From: Phoronis pallida
Taxonomy: Eukaryota > Phoronida > Phoronidae
Direction: 5' to 3'
Length of the DNA stretch: 10,395 nt
Assembly: GCA_028565715.1 (NCBI GenBank)
Contig: JAOXYC010240014.1
Span: forward strand, 1 to 10,395
The notes under the pieces are model-generated. The model saw nothing but the letters and a program-made list of their open reading frames with translations, made no database searches and was not told where the DNA came from. Position 1 is the first letter of the stretch. Every line of letters begins with the position of its first letter. The translations under genes were made by a program, and so were the position numbers. Positions 1 to 9,600 of the stretch are shown piece by piece.

Positions 1-106
1 TATAAAAACTGGAATTTCAGAATTGCTAGCAGGTGTAAGTTGTTGTATCTGGAAAATCGTTTTACCGAATAACCCCCAATCAAGTTCGTGGTGTTTCTCA
101 CTCATG

Positions 107-122
107 TTTATTTATTTATTTA
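107..122 (+). repeat. (TTTA)4 microsatellite
   Basis: Four TTTA units in a row. Its complement motif (AAAT)3 occurs at 373-384. Such short AT repeats are common and carry no function on their own. Confidence 0.8.
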
Positions 123-320
123 CTCAAACGGTTTGTCAATTAATGGTCACAAAAAAACAACTATCAACCAAAGCACAATAAAAAGTAACATAGATATATA
201 ATAATAATATGTTTATTGCGACTCTAGCAGCCCGAAAGCTGAATTACGACATAAAAATTTAAAATACATAGACAAATATAAATAATTTGGGAGCAGTCTT
301 CCTTCTGTTAAACACGTATT

Positions 321-371
321 GTTAAATACCAGCTTGTATTTAACTTTAGTCAAACTGATTAAAGTTAAATA
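321..371. repeat. two mutually exclusive hairpins sharing a middle arm
   Basis: GTTAAATAC (321-329) pairs with GTATTTAAC (336-344). TATTTAACTTTA (337-348), which overlaps that second arm, pairs perfectly with TAAAGTTAAATA (360-371). Both stems are exact (9 and 12 bp). There is no nearby gene on which they could act. Confidence 0.7.
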
Positions 372-589
372 TAAATAAATAAATACACTTAACACAAGAT
401 TTCAAATGAAATTGCGATAGACAAATGTTTACCTAGAAAAGACAGGTAATATCTAATAATGGGCAGCATCAAAATATATCAGACTAGATAGTCTGACAGG
501 AGGTATATGGAATGATGACCTGATTATCAATGAAGTGTATGACAATTTAAACACCTACACATATGTATGGGTAATATCATATCGTACGT

Positions 590-650
590 CCCATGGCGTA
601 GTAGTAACACACCCTTCCGGCATACGAGAGATCGGGGGTTCGATTCCCTA
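590..650 (+). mobile_element. tRNA-derived SINE head (A and B boxes)
   Basis: TGGCGTAGTAGT (594-605) fits an RNA polymerase III A box, and GGTTCGATTCC (637-647) is an exact B box, 32 nt apart as in a tRNA. GGGG before and CCC after the B box form a T arm. The 5' part (TCCCATGG) cannot pair with the sequence after the T arm, so this is not an intact tRNA gene. The body and 3' end of the SINE cannot be delimited; no poly(A) or obvious target-site duplication is seen. Confidence 0.7.
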
Positions 651-1910
651 TGAAACTGACTGGACTCTGTTTGTACACATTTCCTGTTCATTCATTTAGG
701 AGCAAACTGTGGGCCTATGTATGTGAGGTACTTGCGTATTTTTATTGCGAAAATGGTAAAGAAAACAACTTTGAACTTAATTTAATGAGAATGCACCGCC
801 ATTATATTTGCGGACCCTCCGGTGCGATAGGTGGATCGGACCGCACGAAAAAGAATTTGTGATTTTTTTTCCTTTTTTCAACGATTTAACTAGAATTCAT
901 CGTGTAAACTGCTCTCCTTGACAAGTTGTGAATTCATTTGATCGATCTGCTGAAAGGCTTCCATGTTAAAAATAAAAAAATGTAATTCCGTAATGCAAAA
1001 CAGGTGTGATTATTTAAACATGTAACATATAAAAAAAATTGTATTCACCACCCTTCCGAAAGATCTCAAAAACAAAGAGAACATGTCTTGAATGCCATTA
1101 AGCAAAATGAGGCGAAAATGTCGTGAGTTTTTCTGATCTGCTAAACCGTTTTACTTTTTAGTAAAAATGAATACGTCAAAATAACTTATTTTTTTAAGAA
1201 AAAAACATGTAGGGCAAACATATCAATGCAATCAGGATAATTTCTCGCCTTTCAAATGTTTTTTTATTGCATCAGTAACAGTCGAGAGCAAAAAGGGGTT
1301 TGTGTTAACAATTACTGTGTAGCCGTGTCTGGGGATATCGACAATACTCCTGCTACAAAATAAAGGCGACATACACAAGCATGGGAAAATGTATTATTCC
1401 GTTTTGAATACAAATGCAAACCAGCTAAAATCTGATGCGAAATGTATAGACGTACGGTACTTGAACCCGTACCCAAGGACCTGAAATTTGCTATTGATTT
1501 TAAAATGTTTACGACAAAATCTTTGGCTGTAAACAAAACGATATTACCGGTGCTTTATTGCGTCGGAGGGCGCGCAAAACACGTACGATCACCTCAGTTC
1601 AAAATTCCTTCCAAAAATAACAAATTATCTTGAAACTTCACACAGTCTTTTTTCTTGATTATGAGCAAAAGGTGACTTTTCTGACACGAAAAGAATGTCC
1701 ATCACCATAAAACAAAACGCGGGGTAAAAATGCATAACAGCGTTCTAATTTTAGTTTGTTGATTTTGGCACGAGCGAGTTGTTTTCCTGGTTCATTCGGG
1801 TTAATGGATTAGTAAAGGATTGTAACAGATTTTTTTGCGATTTAACGGCCATAGTAAACATTCGAAGATCGGCTAATGTGCAAGACACCCGGAACAATCA
1901 TTCTGAGCAG

Positions 1911-1952
1911 CCGAGTGTCCTAGGGATAGCGGGCGGTTATCGGACTCGTGAC
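1911..1952 (+). mobile_element. possible degenerate tRNA-like SINE head
   Basis: CCTAGGGATAGCGGGC followed by CGGACTCGTGACC resembles the D-arm and anticodon-arm part of tRNA-derived SINEs. No B box follows, so it would be truncated or decayed. This rests on visual likeness only. Confidence 0.25.
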
Positions 1953-2420
1953 CAAGTTTTTGTTTTGAACAGCTTTTGTGGTAATCATTAATGTTTACAC
2001 AAAATGCGGTTAAAAGCTTTTTTTTCGTTATTAGAAATAGATTACATAATGTTTTGCCAACATTTTAGCGTGGTTGTGAAAATATTTGAAAATTCCACAC
2101 AGCGGTCACTGAACTCTTGGCGTTTTTCGAACTCTAATCAAAATGTCGACATTTTTATCGGGAATTTTCGGGAAATATATTTTTCTTTTTCACAAATCTT
2201 TTTTTTCTGAGCTTTTTAAGATTAACAAAAAAAAAGAATATGATAAGAACACGGCAATGCGGCTAAACTTTGCCTGCCTCATAAGCAATCATGCATCATC
2301 AGCAACACATGTATACTTCCCGCCAGTTTTCGGGGCAAGAAAAAAGTTTTTTTTTAAATTATTTTTTTTAAGGTTTGAAAAACCTCAGACAGGTGACTTG
2401 CGGTTTTGAGTCATACTATG

Positions 2421-2428
2421 TGACGTCA
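2421..2428. promoter_or_regulatory. consensus CRE site TGACGTCA
   Basis: A perfect 8-bp CREB/ATF palindrome, set in a longer near-symmetrical context (CTATG before, TAGT after). No promoter or gene is identifiable near it, and an 8-mer can occur by chance. Confidence 0.25.
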
Positions 2429-2444
2429 TAGTGGTGAGAAACCC

Positions 2445-2477
2445 CAACTTTAATTGTTAAGGTTACAATTGAAGTTG
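2445..2477. repeat. small inverted repeat, 13-bp arms
   Basis: CAACTTTAATTGT (2445-2457) and ACAATTGAAGTTG (2465-2477) match at 12 of 13 across a 7-nt loop. It lies 17 bp after a palindromic TGACGTCA. No gene is recognised beside it. Confidence 0.65.
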
Positions 2478-3352
2478 AGTGGAAAAACAAAAAATTGACT
2501 GTTTGCTTGTTCAGTGACAATACACAGACACTGAATGCGGTTGGTGTAAGGTATCACTCTTTCACACTTCTTACCTTTCGGGTTGCTGTACATTTTAGCA
2601 TCCAATTTATTTTGTTTCTCAGAGAAGTAATGTTAAATTGTTGATAGAACTTGCAAGATCTCAAAAACTTTGAACTTTAACACAATTGCATTTTGATCGG
2701 AACGTCTGTTGTGACGGCAACATGTATTCATTACGGGACGTCGTTTTTGTTGTGTTTCTTTCAGTGCCTGTTATGTGTTTTACGGTATAGATTGGGAAAA
2801 GTCACTCTGACAAGTAAGGGAAGTTCAGTCATGGTGAATGTAAATGGTCCTTTGCGTTATTTTGGCGGTCTTGTGTTTTTCAACAACTACTGACTGTCGC
2901 TAACATTGATGCTCATTTTCCTTACTGTCTGGTTTTCCAGATGACGATAATAAAGACTGCACATTGTAATATTTGATTGAAGTATTATTTTTTAAATGTT
3001 TAACTCCAAATCTTGAACAGGCTGACGCAACCTCTATTAACATATATTCTTAACCACTCCATAGTTCATGTTTTGCGTATTTTTAAACTAAGAAAACCCA
3101 TGTGTCCTCTCAGCATACAGCGCCACCAGCGGAGCGGAACAAAACAGAATTCCAGCTGTTTCAACGAGCACCAACCGCGGCGAACTCTGCGTAATCCCCA
3201 GGCTTAATTTAACCGAGGAAGCACCGGAATTGAAAGCATTTTCTAGGGTCATTACCCGGGGAATCTTAAAGATTCTTCATAGTTTTTGTACCGAGGTGGT
3301 TGGTACAAGCGTAAGCCGTGGGGAGAAGGTGATGGAACGGGTACAATCAGAG

Positions 3353-3384
3353 GAATGCGCCCCCGAATGCGCCCGGGGAATGCG
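3353..3384 (+). repeat. short tandem repeat GAATGCG (three copies)
   Basis: GAATGCG occurs at 3353, 3365 and 3378; the first two copies continue as GCCC. The middle copy reads CCGAATGCGCCCGGGG, close to the CCGAATAAACGCCCGGG core of the modules downstream, so this may be an older or variant part of the same array. Confidence 0.55.
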
Positions 3385-3462
3385 GTCAGAAATGATGGTG
3401 GACTTTTGTCTTTACCAGATGGATGGTGCTCCATGAAAATGAGTCCATACATGGTAAGCCCA

Positions 3463-3625
3463 TCCGATGTATCGCCCATAGGCCTTTGATCGGAAAATGT
3501 TTCCGAATAAACGCCCATGGGCCTTTATTTGGTGTTTTCAAAAATGCCCGAGAAATGTCAGTTTCCGAATAAACGCCCATTGTTGTTTATTTAGTGCTGG
3601 CAATTTCTTGGAGTTCATTCGGAAA
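3463..3625. repeat. modular palindromic repeat, block 1 (three modules)
   Basis: Modules start near 3464 (degenerate, CCGATGTATCGCCCATAGG), 3501 and 3563. The last two share TTTCCGAATAAACGCCCAT. Each module folds as AATAAACGCCC against GGGC-x-TTTATT and is followed by GTTTTCAAAAATGCCCGAGA or a decayed form of it. The spacing of the last two is about 62 bp. The block is copied in the same orientation at 3898-4020. There is no coding potential; the open frames across it are by-products of the repeats. Confidence 0.8.
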
Positions 3626-3897
3626 AATACACTAGAAGTCCACTCAGCGTCAACTTGCAGTCACTAAGTCAGTTGATCTGTGGAGCATTTTCAATTCATA
3701 AAAACAAAACAAATGTTGAACTTAATATGCAAGCTTGTGAATGTCGTACATGCGTGGTTTGTGTTTGCATTTAGTAATTTAAATGGTGTCCTGCTCCAGT
3801 TCCTCCTCATTTGGCATCGGTTTCAACCTCTCTGAATGGATCCCCCGATCAAGGTCGTCACCAATCTCTTCAATGCCCCCGTTATACCACATGTACT

Positions 3898-4020
3898 CTT
3901 TCCGTTTACACGCCCCTCCTTTCCGAATAAACGCCCGGGCGTTTATTTGGAGTTTTCAAAGTGCCTGAAAAATGTCATTTTCCGAATACACGCCCCTGGG
4001 CTTCTATGTGGAAAACCCCG
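3898..4020. repeat. modular palindromic repeat, block 2
   Basis: The modules at about 3920 and 3979 repeat those of 3463-3625: TTTCCGAATAAACGCCC, then GTTTTCAAA[A/G]TGCC and AAATGTCA, then TTTTCCGAATACACGCCC. A degenerate module, GTTTACACGCCCC, precedes them. The stretch 3926-3947 is a perfect 22-bp palindrome, AATAAACGCCC followed at once by its reverse complement, and it extends to 28 bp with one mismatch. Confidence 0.82.
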
Positions 4021-5028
4021 GTAGTGTTAAACTATGGAAATTTCGTCACTCAGACTGTTTTGTCCACAGGAAAAATAAAGCCTTCTCACTTTTCTTCTGT
4101 ATGGTATTCTTGAATACATTATAGACCAACAAAAAAGGAATTTGTTCCCGTGGCTTTTGCCTGTCGTTTTTACTTGAATTTTAAACTTGCTCCTTCAGAA
4201 AGATGAAAGGAAGAAAATGAAGAATTTGTCGCCAAATGACTTGGATTTTAATAACTTATCAATCGCTGCAGGCATATTGCCAAACATATTTATACGCTAT
4301 AGATACCAACAAGTTTTTTTTGCTGATATAAACGGTACGCATCCAACCACGTATTACGTCATAGCAGGAATCATAATTGCAATTTTTAGACTTCACTGTT
4401 ACATCTGCGGCCAGCACTACCACATTGTGGTGTAGAGGAATTGCCACCTGAGTTACCATCAGGTGGACGCCAACAGGTGCGCGCCATCAGCGCGTCTCAA
4501 CCAAGTACGCGAACGTGCTACATGGATACACTGGGAATTCGAAGTTTTTAGGTTTTATCAATTTAACAGACGTGGGGGACAGGTGATGTGGTACTATCAT
4601 GCCACATGTTGTAAAACAAAATTTAAACGAGTCAAACGATCTTGAATATATCACAAGTATTTAAAAATACATTCCCGTCTTTGATGAGAAAATTATTTAG
4701 AACATTTTGGAGAGTAGTGATGGCATGTTTAACAACAGTTCAAGAAACAATGTACATTTACCGAACAAGCGATAACATTACATTGGAGAAAGATATTCAG
4801 TTCTAAGGGTCTGGTGGTTTGATTGCAACGTAAAAATTCACGACCACTCTGACCGAGATCCCAAGAAATACAGTACATTGCAAAGAAAAACAGACAGAAA
4901 GTACAGCTAGGAGCATTTCTACAAGAAATACGCCAAGACCAAAGGTGCGCCTGAACAACGTCAACACAATGAAGAATTCTGTAAATCCCTTTCCAGTAAA
5001 AGAACGGCTAAAGTGCGACAAAAAGAAC
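4021..5028. other. intergenic sequence without a recognisable gene
   Basis: The longest frame off the gene is 119 codons on the minus strand (4803-5162), hydrophobic in its second half. It has no recognisable domain, and its nucleotide context does not support it as an exon. Apart from the 4444-4466 hairpin nothing else stands out. Confidence 0.45.
4444..4466. repeat. hairpin CCACCTGA / TCAGGTGG
   Basis: Perfect 8-bp arms (4444-4451 and 4459-4466) with a 7-nt loop. A GC-rich, CpG-dense stretch with CGCGC and GCGCG follows at 4480-4495. The local GC stands out from the AT-rich flanks; it may be a fragment of a repeat. Confidence 0.5.
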
Positions 5029-5105
5029 GACGTCACACGTGCCGTACTACGGTCTGTTTTTCGTTGCGACATTCTGTAGATTACGGTAAATCCCCGCCAT
5101 TTTGG
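5029..5105. promoter_or_regulatory. CpG-dense cluster of CRE-like, E-box and YY1-like sites
   Basis: GACGTCAC (5029-5036) overlaps an E-box CACGTG (5036-5041). CCGCCATTTTG (5094-5104), which reads CAAAATGGCGG on the minus strand, fits the YY1 core. Together with about ten CpGs in 100 bp this has the look of a small promoter or enhancer. No first exon with a confident reading frame follows on either strand, so the call is tentative. Confidence 0.25.
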
Positions 5106-5202
5106 GCCTTGTGAAATTAATTTCACGCCTCTGGTTGAAACTCCGATGAAATAGACATTCATTAGACAGTACGCACAGGAGACGTATGTTTTTGTGACTT
5201 TA

Positions 5203-5228
5203 GTCTTTCCAAAGACCCTACGGTCTTT
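5203..5228. repeat. alternating hairpins GTCTTT / AAAGACC / GGTCTTT
   Basis: GTCTTT (5203-5208) can pair with AAAGAC (5211-5216), and AAAGACC (5211-5217) can pair with GGTCTTT (5222-5228) through a 4-nt loop. The shared middle arm makes the two exclusive. The second resembles a compact RNA tetraloop stem, but there is no gene context. Confidence 0.55.
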
Positions 5229-5268
5229 CTACAACAGGACCATGTCAAGGGCAATTCCTGCTAATGCG

Positions 5269-6590
5269 TAAATGATCACACTTGTAGTTAAAAAAGTGAT
5301 CCCCTATTTTGTGAACCTGATTTTATCAATGTTTTCAGGAGACAGGCAATGAACAGTTTCATTCCAATTAAGAAGTATAAAAAAGTTGTTTTAATTTGCA
5401 TTTCTGATCAATTCATTACAAAATTATCATAACAGCAGATATTTGTGGGTTGTAAATAAATACATATAAATATAACATTATTATAATAGAATAAAAAAAC
5501 ATTCAATAAAAATTGTCCACTCCATTGCTCCAAATTATGACTTGGAGTATTGTCACAGTTAAAACATAATTTCACTAACCTTTGTATAAATAATTATGAT
5601 TCTGCTTATAAATGTTACATAATTGTTCTCTTTAGTTAATAAATGTATAAATATCAATATAGGACTCTGAATATTGCATATATGTTTAATTTAAAGGGAC
5701 CATCACCAATGAACAATCCAAAAACATTACAAATCTTAACAGGAAGTTCTGTTTCATTTCAGAATTTAAAGAAAAAAGTGAAAATATTTTTGCCCAAAAA
5801 ATAGGTATCTAGATATTAACTTGATAACCACAGAAAAGAGGCTCATATTTTGACTTGTCTACATAAAATAATGCATTGTTTACTAAGTAAATCCTTTTTT
5901 TCAACACAATAATTGTGCACAAATATGATTTAAAAAGATTTTTTCCCATGAAGCAAAATTGACACTTCAGTTACAACAGAAATTCATCACACACATAGGC
6001 CATCTATTGCATTTTAGAGGAAGCTCTTTACAGTGTCACATCCTGCTAGCAATAAATGGAGTTTTAACATTCCTGGCAATTTAATTAAAAGTCCAGGTAG
6101 CACTTAAACCGTTTGGATAAAATAACACCCTTGCTTTGACAAATCAAACACTGATTTGGAGTTCATTCCTCTAGTCTAGTGTGATGACATCACAGTTTAA
6201 TACACGGTTTTCTTTCCATGAATTTAATTTATTATTGAAATTGATTCAAATTTCACTGACTCTCAAATAATCCTAAAAGGTAAATGTTTACAAACTTTAA
6301 ATCTCCTGTACCTAATATGTATACGTAGGTATAATGATAGTCCAGGATTTTTGTAGTCAGAGGTATCTTTAGTACAATTGTACCTTTTACATCATAATAA
6401 AAATTATGGATTTCCATTTAATCAGAATTCCATATTCCAAGTGCAGTCACTTCAACATGTTATTCTTTAAAATTTCTGTATCCCAATTATAGAATTCTGT
6501 TATTGAAGTGACTAGCAACAGTAAAATTCATTTAAAAACAACCAAGTTTTTTAGAATTCCCTTATTTTGATATTAAATTATTTTCCCCTT
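5269..6590 (-). other. CpG-depleted 3' flank, probably 3' UTR or transcribed downstream region
   Basis: I see no reading frame of note on either strand. By my count there are three CpG dinucleotides (6110, 6204 and 6325, approximately), and none from 5269 to 6109. The adjacent 4441-5268 has nearly forty. The AT-rich, CpG-poor character continues that of the gene's introns, so this stretch most likely belongs to the same transcribed, methylated domain. How much is mature 3' UTR cannot be told from the sequence. Confidence 0.45.
6228..6233 (-). terminator. candidate polyadenylation signal AATAAA of the FGD-like gene
   Basis: This is the only canonical AATAAA on the minus strand between the stop and about position 5340. 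It lies about 360 nt downstream of the stop. ATTAAA overlaps it at 6224-6229, and a GTGATGTC stretch about 35-45 nt beyond could serve as the downstream element. A more distal ATTAAA at 5390-5395 is the alternative if the CpG-poor region is all transcribed. Confidence 0.45.
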
Positions 6591-6696
6591 TTACATATTA
6601 GTGTCTTCATCATCTTCCTTTTCTTGTGATTCATCCTCATCTTCATTCAATGAGGGAAGTTCAGCTTTAACCACTGAAGAGAGCACTTTTAACCAC
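6591..6696 (-). CDS. FGD-like terminal exon E: PH2 C-terminal helix, acidic tail and stop
   Basis: The acceptor is TCATACACAG before G, completing the split Arg codon. The exon then reads WLKVLSSVVKAEL, the amphipathic C-terminal helix of a PH domain with its invariant Trp. A tail with 10 Asp/Glu in 17 residues follows, then TAA at 6593-6591. A stop soon after PH2 is the usual end of FGD5/FGD6-type proteins. The polypyrimidine tract is weak, but the phase, the Trp and the helix together make the exon secure. Confidence 0.9.
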
Positions 6697-9600
6697 CTGT
6701 GTATGAAAGCAGTATTGTTATACATTGGAATGTTGTTTGAAGAGTGATAAAAAATACAATAAGAATAAGATTTCTATGGAAGACAAACATATTAGACCTA
6801 CATAAAACCTCCTCAATATCTGACAAAAACAAGTTGCACAAATTGACATTTTTTAAAATTTAATGGTTTGCATTCAGCTTTCAATAATGAGGAAGGTTAC
6901 TGGACACAGGCACATGGAAAAAAGCATTGCATTGTAATGATAGTAACACCATCTATTGTTCAAATCTGCAGACCAAAAAGATTTTATAGCACCAAAATCT
7001 CATGGTTTTGAATGTATTTTAGATTATGAATTGCTCAACTTGCCAAGATTGTAGAAAACGCATTAGAGACATAAAGGTGAATTTATCAGTGTGTTCCCAG
7101 CACCATCTATTGGTCACCAATGAAGTAGGCAAAGCAACATGCAGTGTGACAACATGTTTTTAAGGTAAATTAAACTTCTTACTTTTTGCACATGCACTAT
7201 ATTTAAATATGCATACTGTATAGCCCCGCAGTTGAGCGCATGCCCCTATATGCGAAATAATGCACTTTTCTCTCAAAATTTGTCAACTCGAATTCCAGCA
7301 AAATAAGCGCATGGGCCTAAAGGTCCGCGATTAGGCCCATGTTAACCGGGTGCTTCGGATATAGGTGCACTTTTGACATGTTAATTTCAACACTCGTTTT
7401 AATCAATTGTCTCGCTTAATAGGCGCATGGGCCTACAGGTTCCGCATGTATCAACAATTAGGCACATGCGCTCAATTGAGGGGCTATACGGTATGCCTTA
7501 TCCATGACCATAAGTCAGCAAAACAAATTACAGTGAAAATCATTGTTGTACTAATTGTACTTTATTTATAAAACCTTAGACATGCAATAAATGTTTCTGA
7601 AGAATTTTAAAATTACAAAAACAACTTTTACTGAACAGATTAAAAATTAACTTGTTATTTTAGGTTCGTAAAGGCATAGAGGAACACATTCAAATTGATT
7701 TGTTTAGCCAGAAATTATGGTGCATGCAGTTCTAAGTAATGCAACTTTCACTGCAATTTATTTTTATGACTTTTATGGTCACTTATAAGGTTTATGCATC
7801 TTTAAGTAACAAATCATTTTGAAAAAAAAATTAAAATTAAAAAAAAAATCATTTACCTGGACAGATTATCAGGGTGTTGAGCCAGATAGAATGACACCTT
7901 GTCTTTATGATACAACTTGAATGCATTGTCCACATGTAAAGCATCACTCTCATCTGCTATAGACACACTATACCCTGGTAAGGGGGTAGATGACAGGGCT
8001 GACGTGTCCTGTAACAATATTTAGGTAGTAATTAAAAAAAAATTGATCGAAAATAGTAAGATTCACTGAGATTCCGTGCCGCCGATAGCTGGCGCTGCGC
8101 CTAACGAAGGCCCCAGGCGTTTTGTTTTTTTGCAAAACTAAGGCGTCGCAATCAATCTGCACGTAAACACATGCAAACTAGATTGTTTTGCTGTCAAAAA
8201 AACGCTTTGTATTCAAAATGACGTCTTCATGATCTACTTTCAGAGAATACAGTTCTTTCCTTTCCTTATCGTTGTGGTATTAAAAACTTGTTACATCTTA
8301 TTATGCTGATATTCTGTGGGTTATTGAATTCTCGACAGACTATTTGCGAGTTCGTAAAATGGATCTTCTGTGATCGGAAATATTCTACATACAGGCGCCG
8401 TCACCAGTCTTGGGCTTCACTAGGCAGTGAGATATCTAGCGGATTTTATTGCAAGGAGTCTCATTCCCATAACCGGTATTTTGCTTAGCATGAAAAATCA
8501 TACAGATGCATGTGCGCCAATTAGGTAAGACAGAAACAATTTCGTTGTGTGCAGTTTGTTCAAAATGCCGGATGTCATTTGATTTCCAGACCCTATATGA
8601 AAAAGAATAGAAAGAAAACACCAAAAAAATGACCTGAAACAACTAAGTCTTGTATGAAACTTAAGTGATGATGTTTCCTGGTCTAACTAATAGATGGTGA
8701 ACCAACAGTGCCATTTGACCAATGCCCCATCTATTGGTCAGACCAGGAAACGTCATCACTAGTCAGCCTGAAGTTTGTGCGACATTTAGAGTGATTGAAT
8801 TAATTGACTCAAATTTCTACTTTATATCTATAAAACAACTAACCTTATCAGTTTTGAAAGTATAAAGCACAAATGTGTCATGAACAGAGAACCATCGTTT
8901 CTCCCATGTGCGAGCTCTGTTGGTGCTCATAGACAGATATCCACTGATTAAAGACGAGTCGTCTGCTTTCACCTTCAACAAATATAATGTCAATACAAAT
9001 AAATGCATGGTTTTACTGACTGAAAGGGATAATGTTGAAAAATTTGGAATTTGACTATACATAAATATAGGAGACCTGGGTGTAATTCTTTGTCTGGTTC
9101 TGAATTTTTCTGTCATTTCAAAATTTATAATAATTAAAAGTAAATAAATTATTTTCACAAATGCAAACTTTGTAAGTATGAACTTGAATAATTGATAAAT
9201 AAGTCTGAAAAAGGGACAATTTTTCAACCACTCCCTAAAATTAATTGTGTCAGTCAGCAGCTTTCTCAAATTATCCATTTTTAAAAACCAACAATCTGTA
9301 TTGAAGATTAAGATGGGTTGAGTCATGTCAAAATGCTTTTGTTTTTACAGAAGATCGAAGAGAAATTCTTACATTCAGAATCCCTTTCTTGGTAGTAACA
9401 GGAAGACTATCGAGATCATCTTCACTCTGACTAGGGCTACCCTGTCTGTCTCGTAGAATTTTGAAGCATTTCTTGCACACTCTATTGAGTTTGTCATCAT
9501 CATAATGTAGCGCCACCTTTTGACCAGAACAGGAAGCACAAACAATCTGAAAAGCCATAATAATAAAATGTAATTCTTTATCCATCCAGGAAGCATGATA

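Larger units (their letters stand above)
1..589. other. intergenic AT-rich sequence without a recognisable gene
   Basis: It holds the TTTA microsatellite, the paired hairpins near 321-371 and a CAGACTA/TAGTCTG hairpin at 480-495. Frames are short and unlike proteins. Confidence 0.5.
651..3352. other. intergenic sequence without a recognisable gene
   Basis: Frames of 60-90 codons occur on both strands, but none shows a motif, splice-linked partner or codon pattern I can support. CpG frequency is ordinary. Contents noted separately are the weak SINE head at 1911, the CRE at 2421 and the hairpin at 2445. A 14-mer, AAGATCTCAAAAAC, recurs at 1060 and 2655. Homopolymer-rich T runs lie around 2190-2370. 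Confidence 0.5.

Noticed and set aside
1060-2668. 14-mer AAGATCTCAAAAAC present at 1060 and 2655
   Set aside because: The flanks do not align, so a dispersed repeat cannot be supported from two short matches.
2945-2960. Plus-strand AATAAA after TTTCCAG, as a last exon and polyadenylation site
   Set aside because: No coding sequence with recognisable content precedes it, and AATAAA is frequent in this AT-rich DNA (also near 4074 and 5505).
3118-3140. CTCF-like sequence AGCGCCACCAGCGGAG
   Set aside because: The spacing between the GG and CCGC parts is one base off the CTCF core; the resemblance is too loose.
3252-3580. Overlapping frames on both strands (for example 3286-3489 plus and 3252-3518 minus) with Pro/Gly/Arg-rich peptides
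   Set aside because: They lie over the GAATGCG and palindromic modules; the repeated peptide starts (MGVYSET on the minus strand) are produced by the repeated DNA modules.
4443-4530. Minus-strand tRNA-like SINE (TTGGTTGAGACGCGC)
   Set aside because: No B box at the proper distance; GC-rich hairpins explain the appearance.
4803-5162. 119-codon minus-strand frame with a hydrophobic second half that might be a small membrane protein
   Set aside because: No recognisable domain, no homologous pattern I know, and no splice partners. A single frame of this length can arise by chance in several kilobases of six-frame sequence. RNA-seq or a conserved-frame test would decide.
8817-9326. 169-codon continuous minus-strand frame taken as one exon
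   Set aside because: Only 8844-8972 within it is PH-domain coding. The rest is intron read-through with low-complexity hydrophobic sequence, and the GTTAGT donor and AAG acceptor define the exon.
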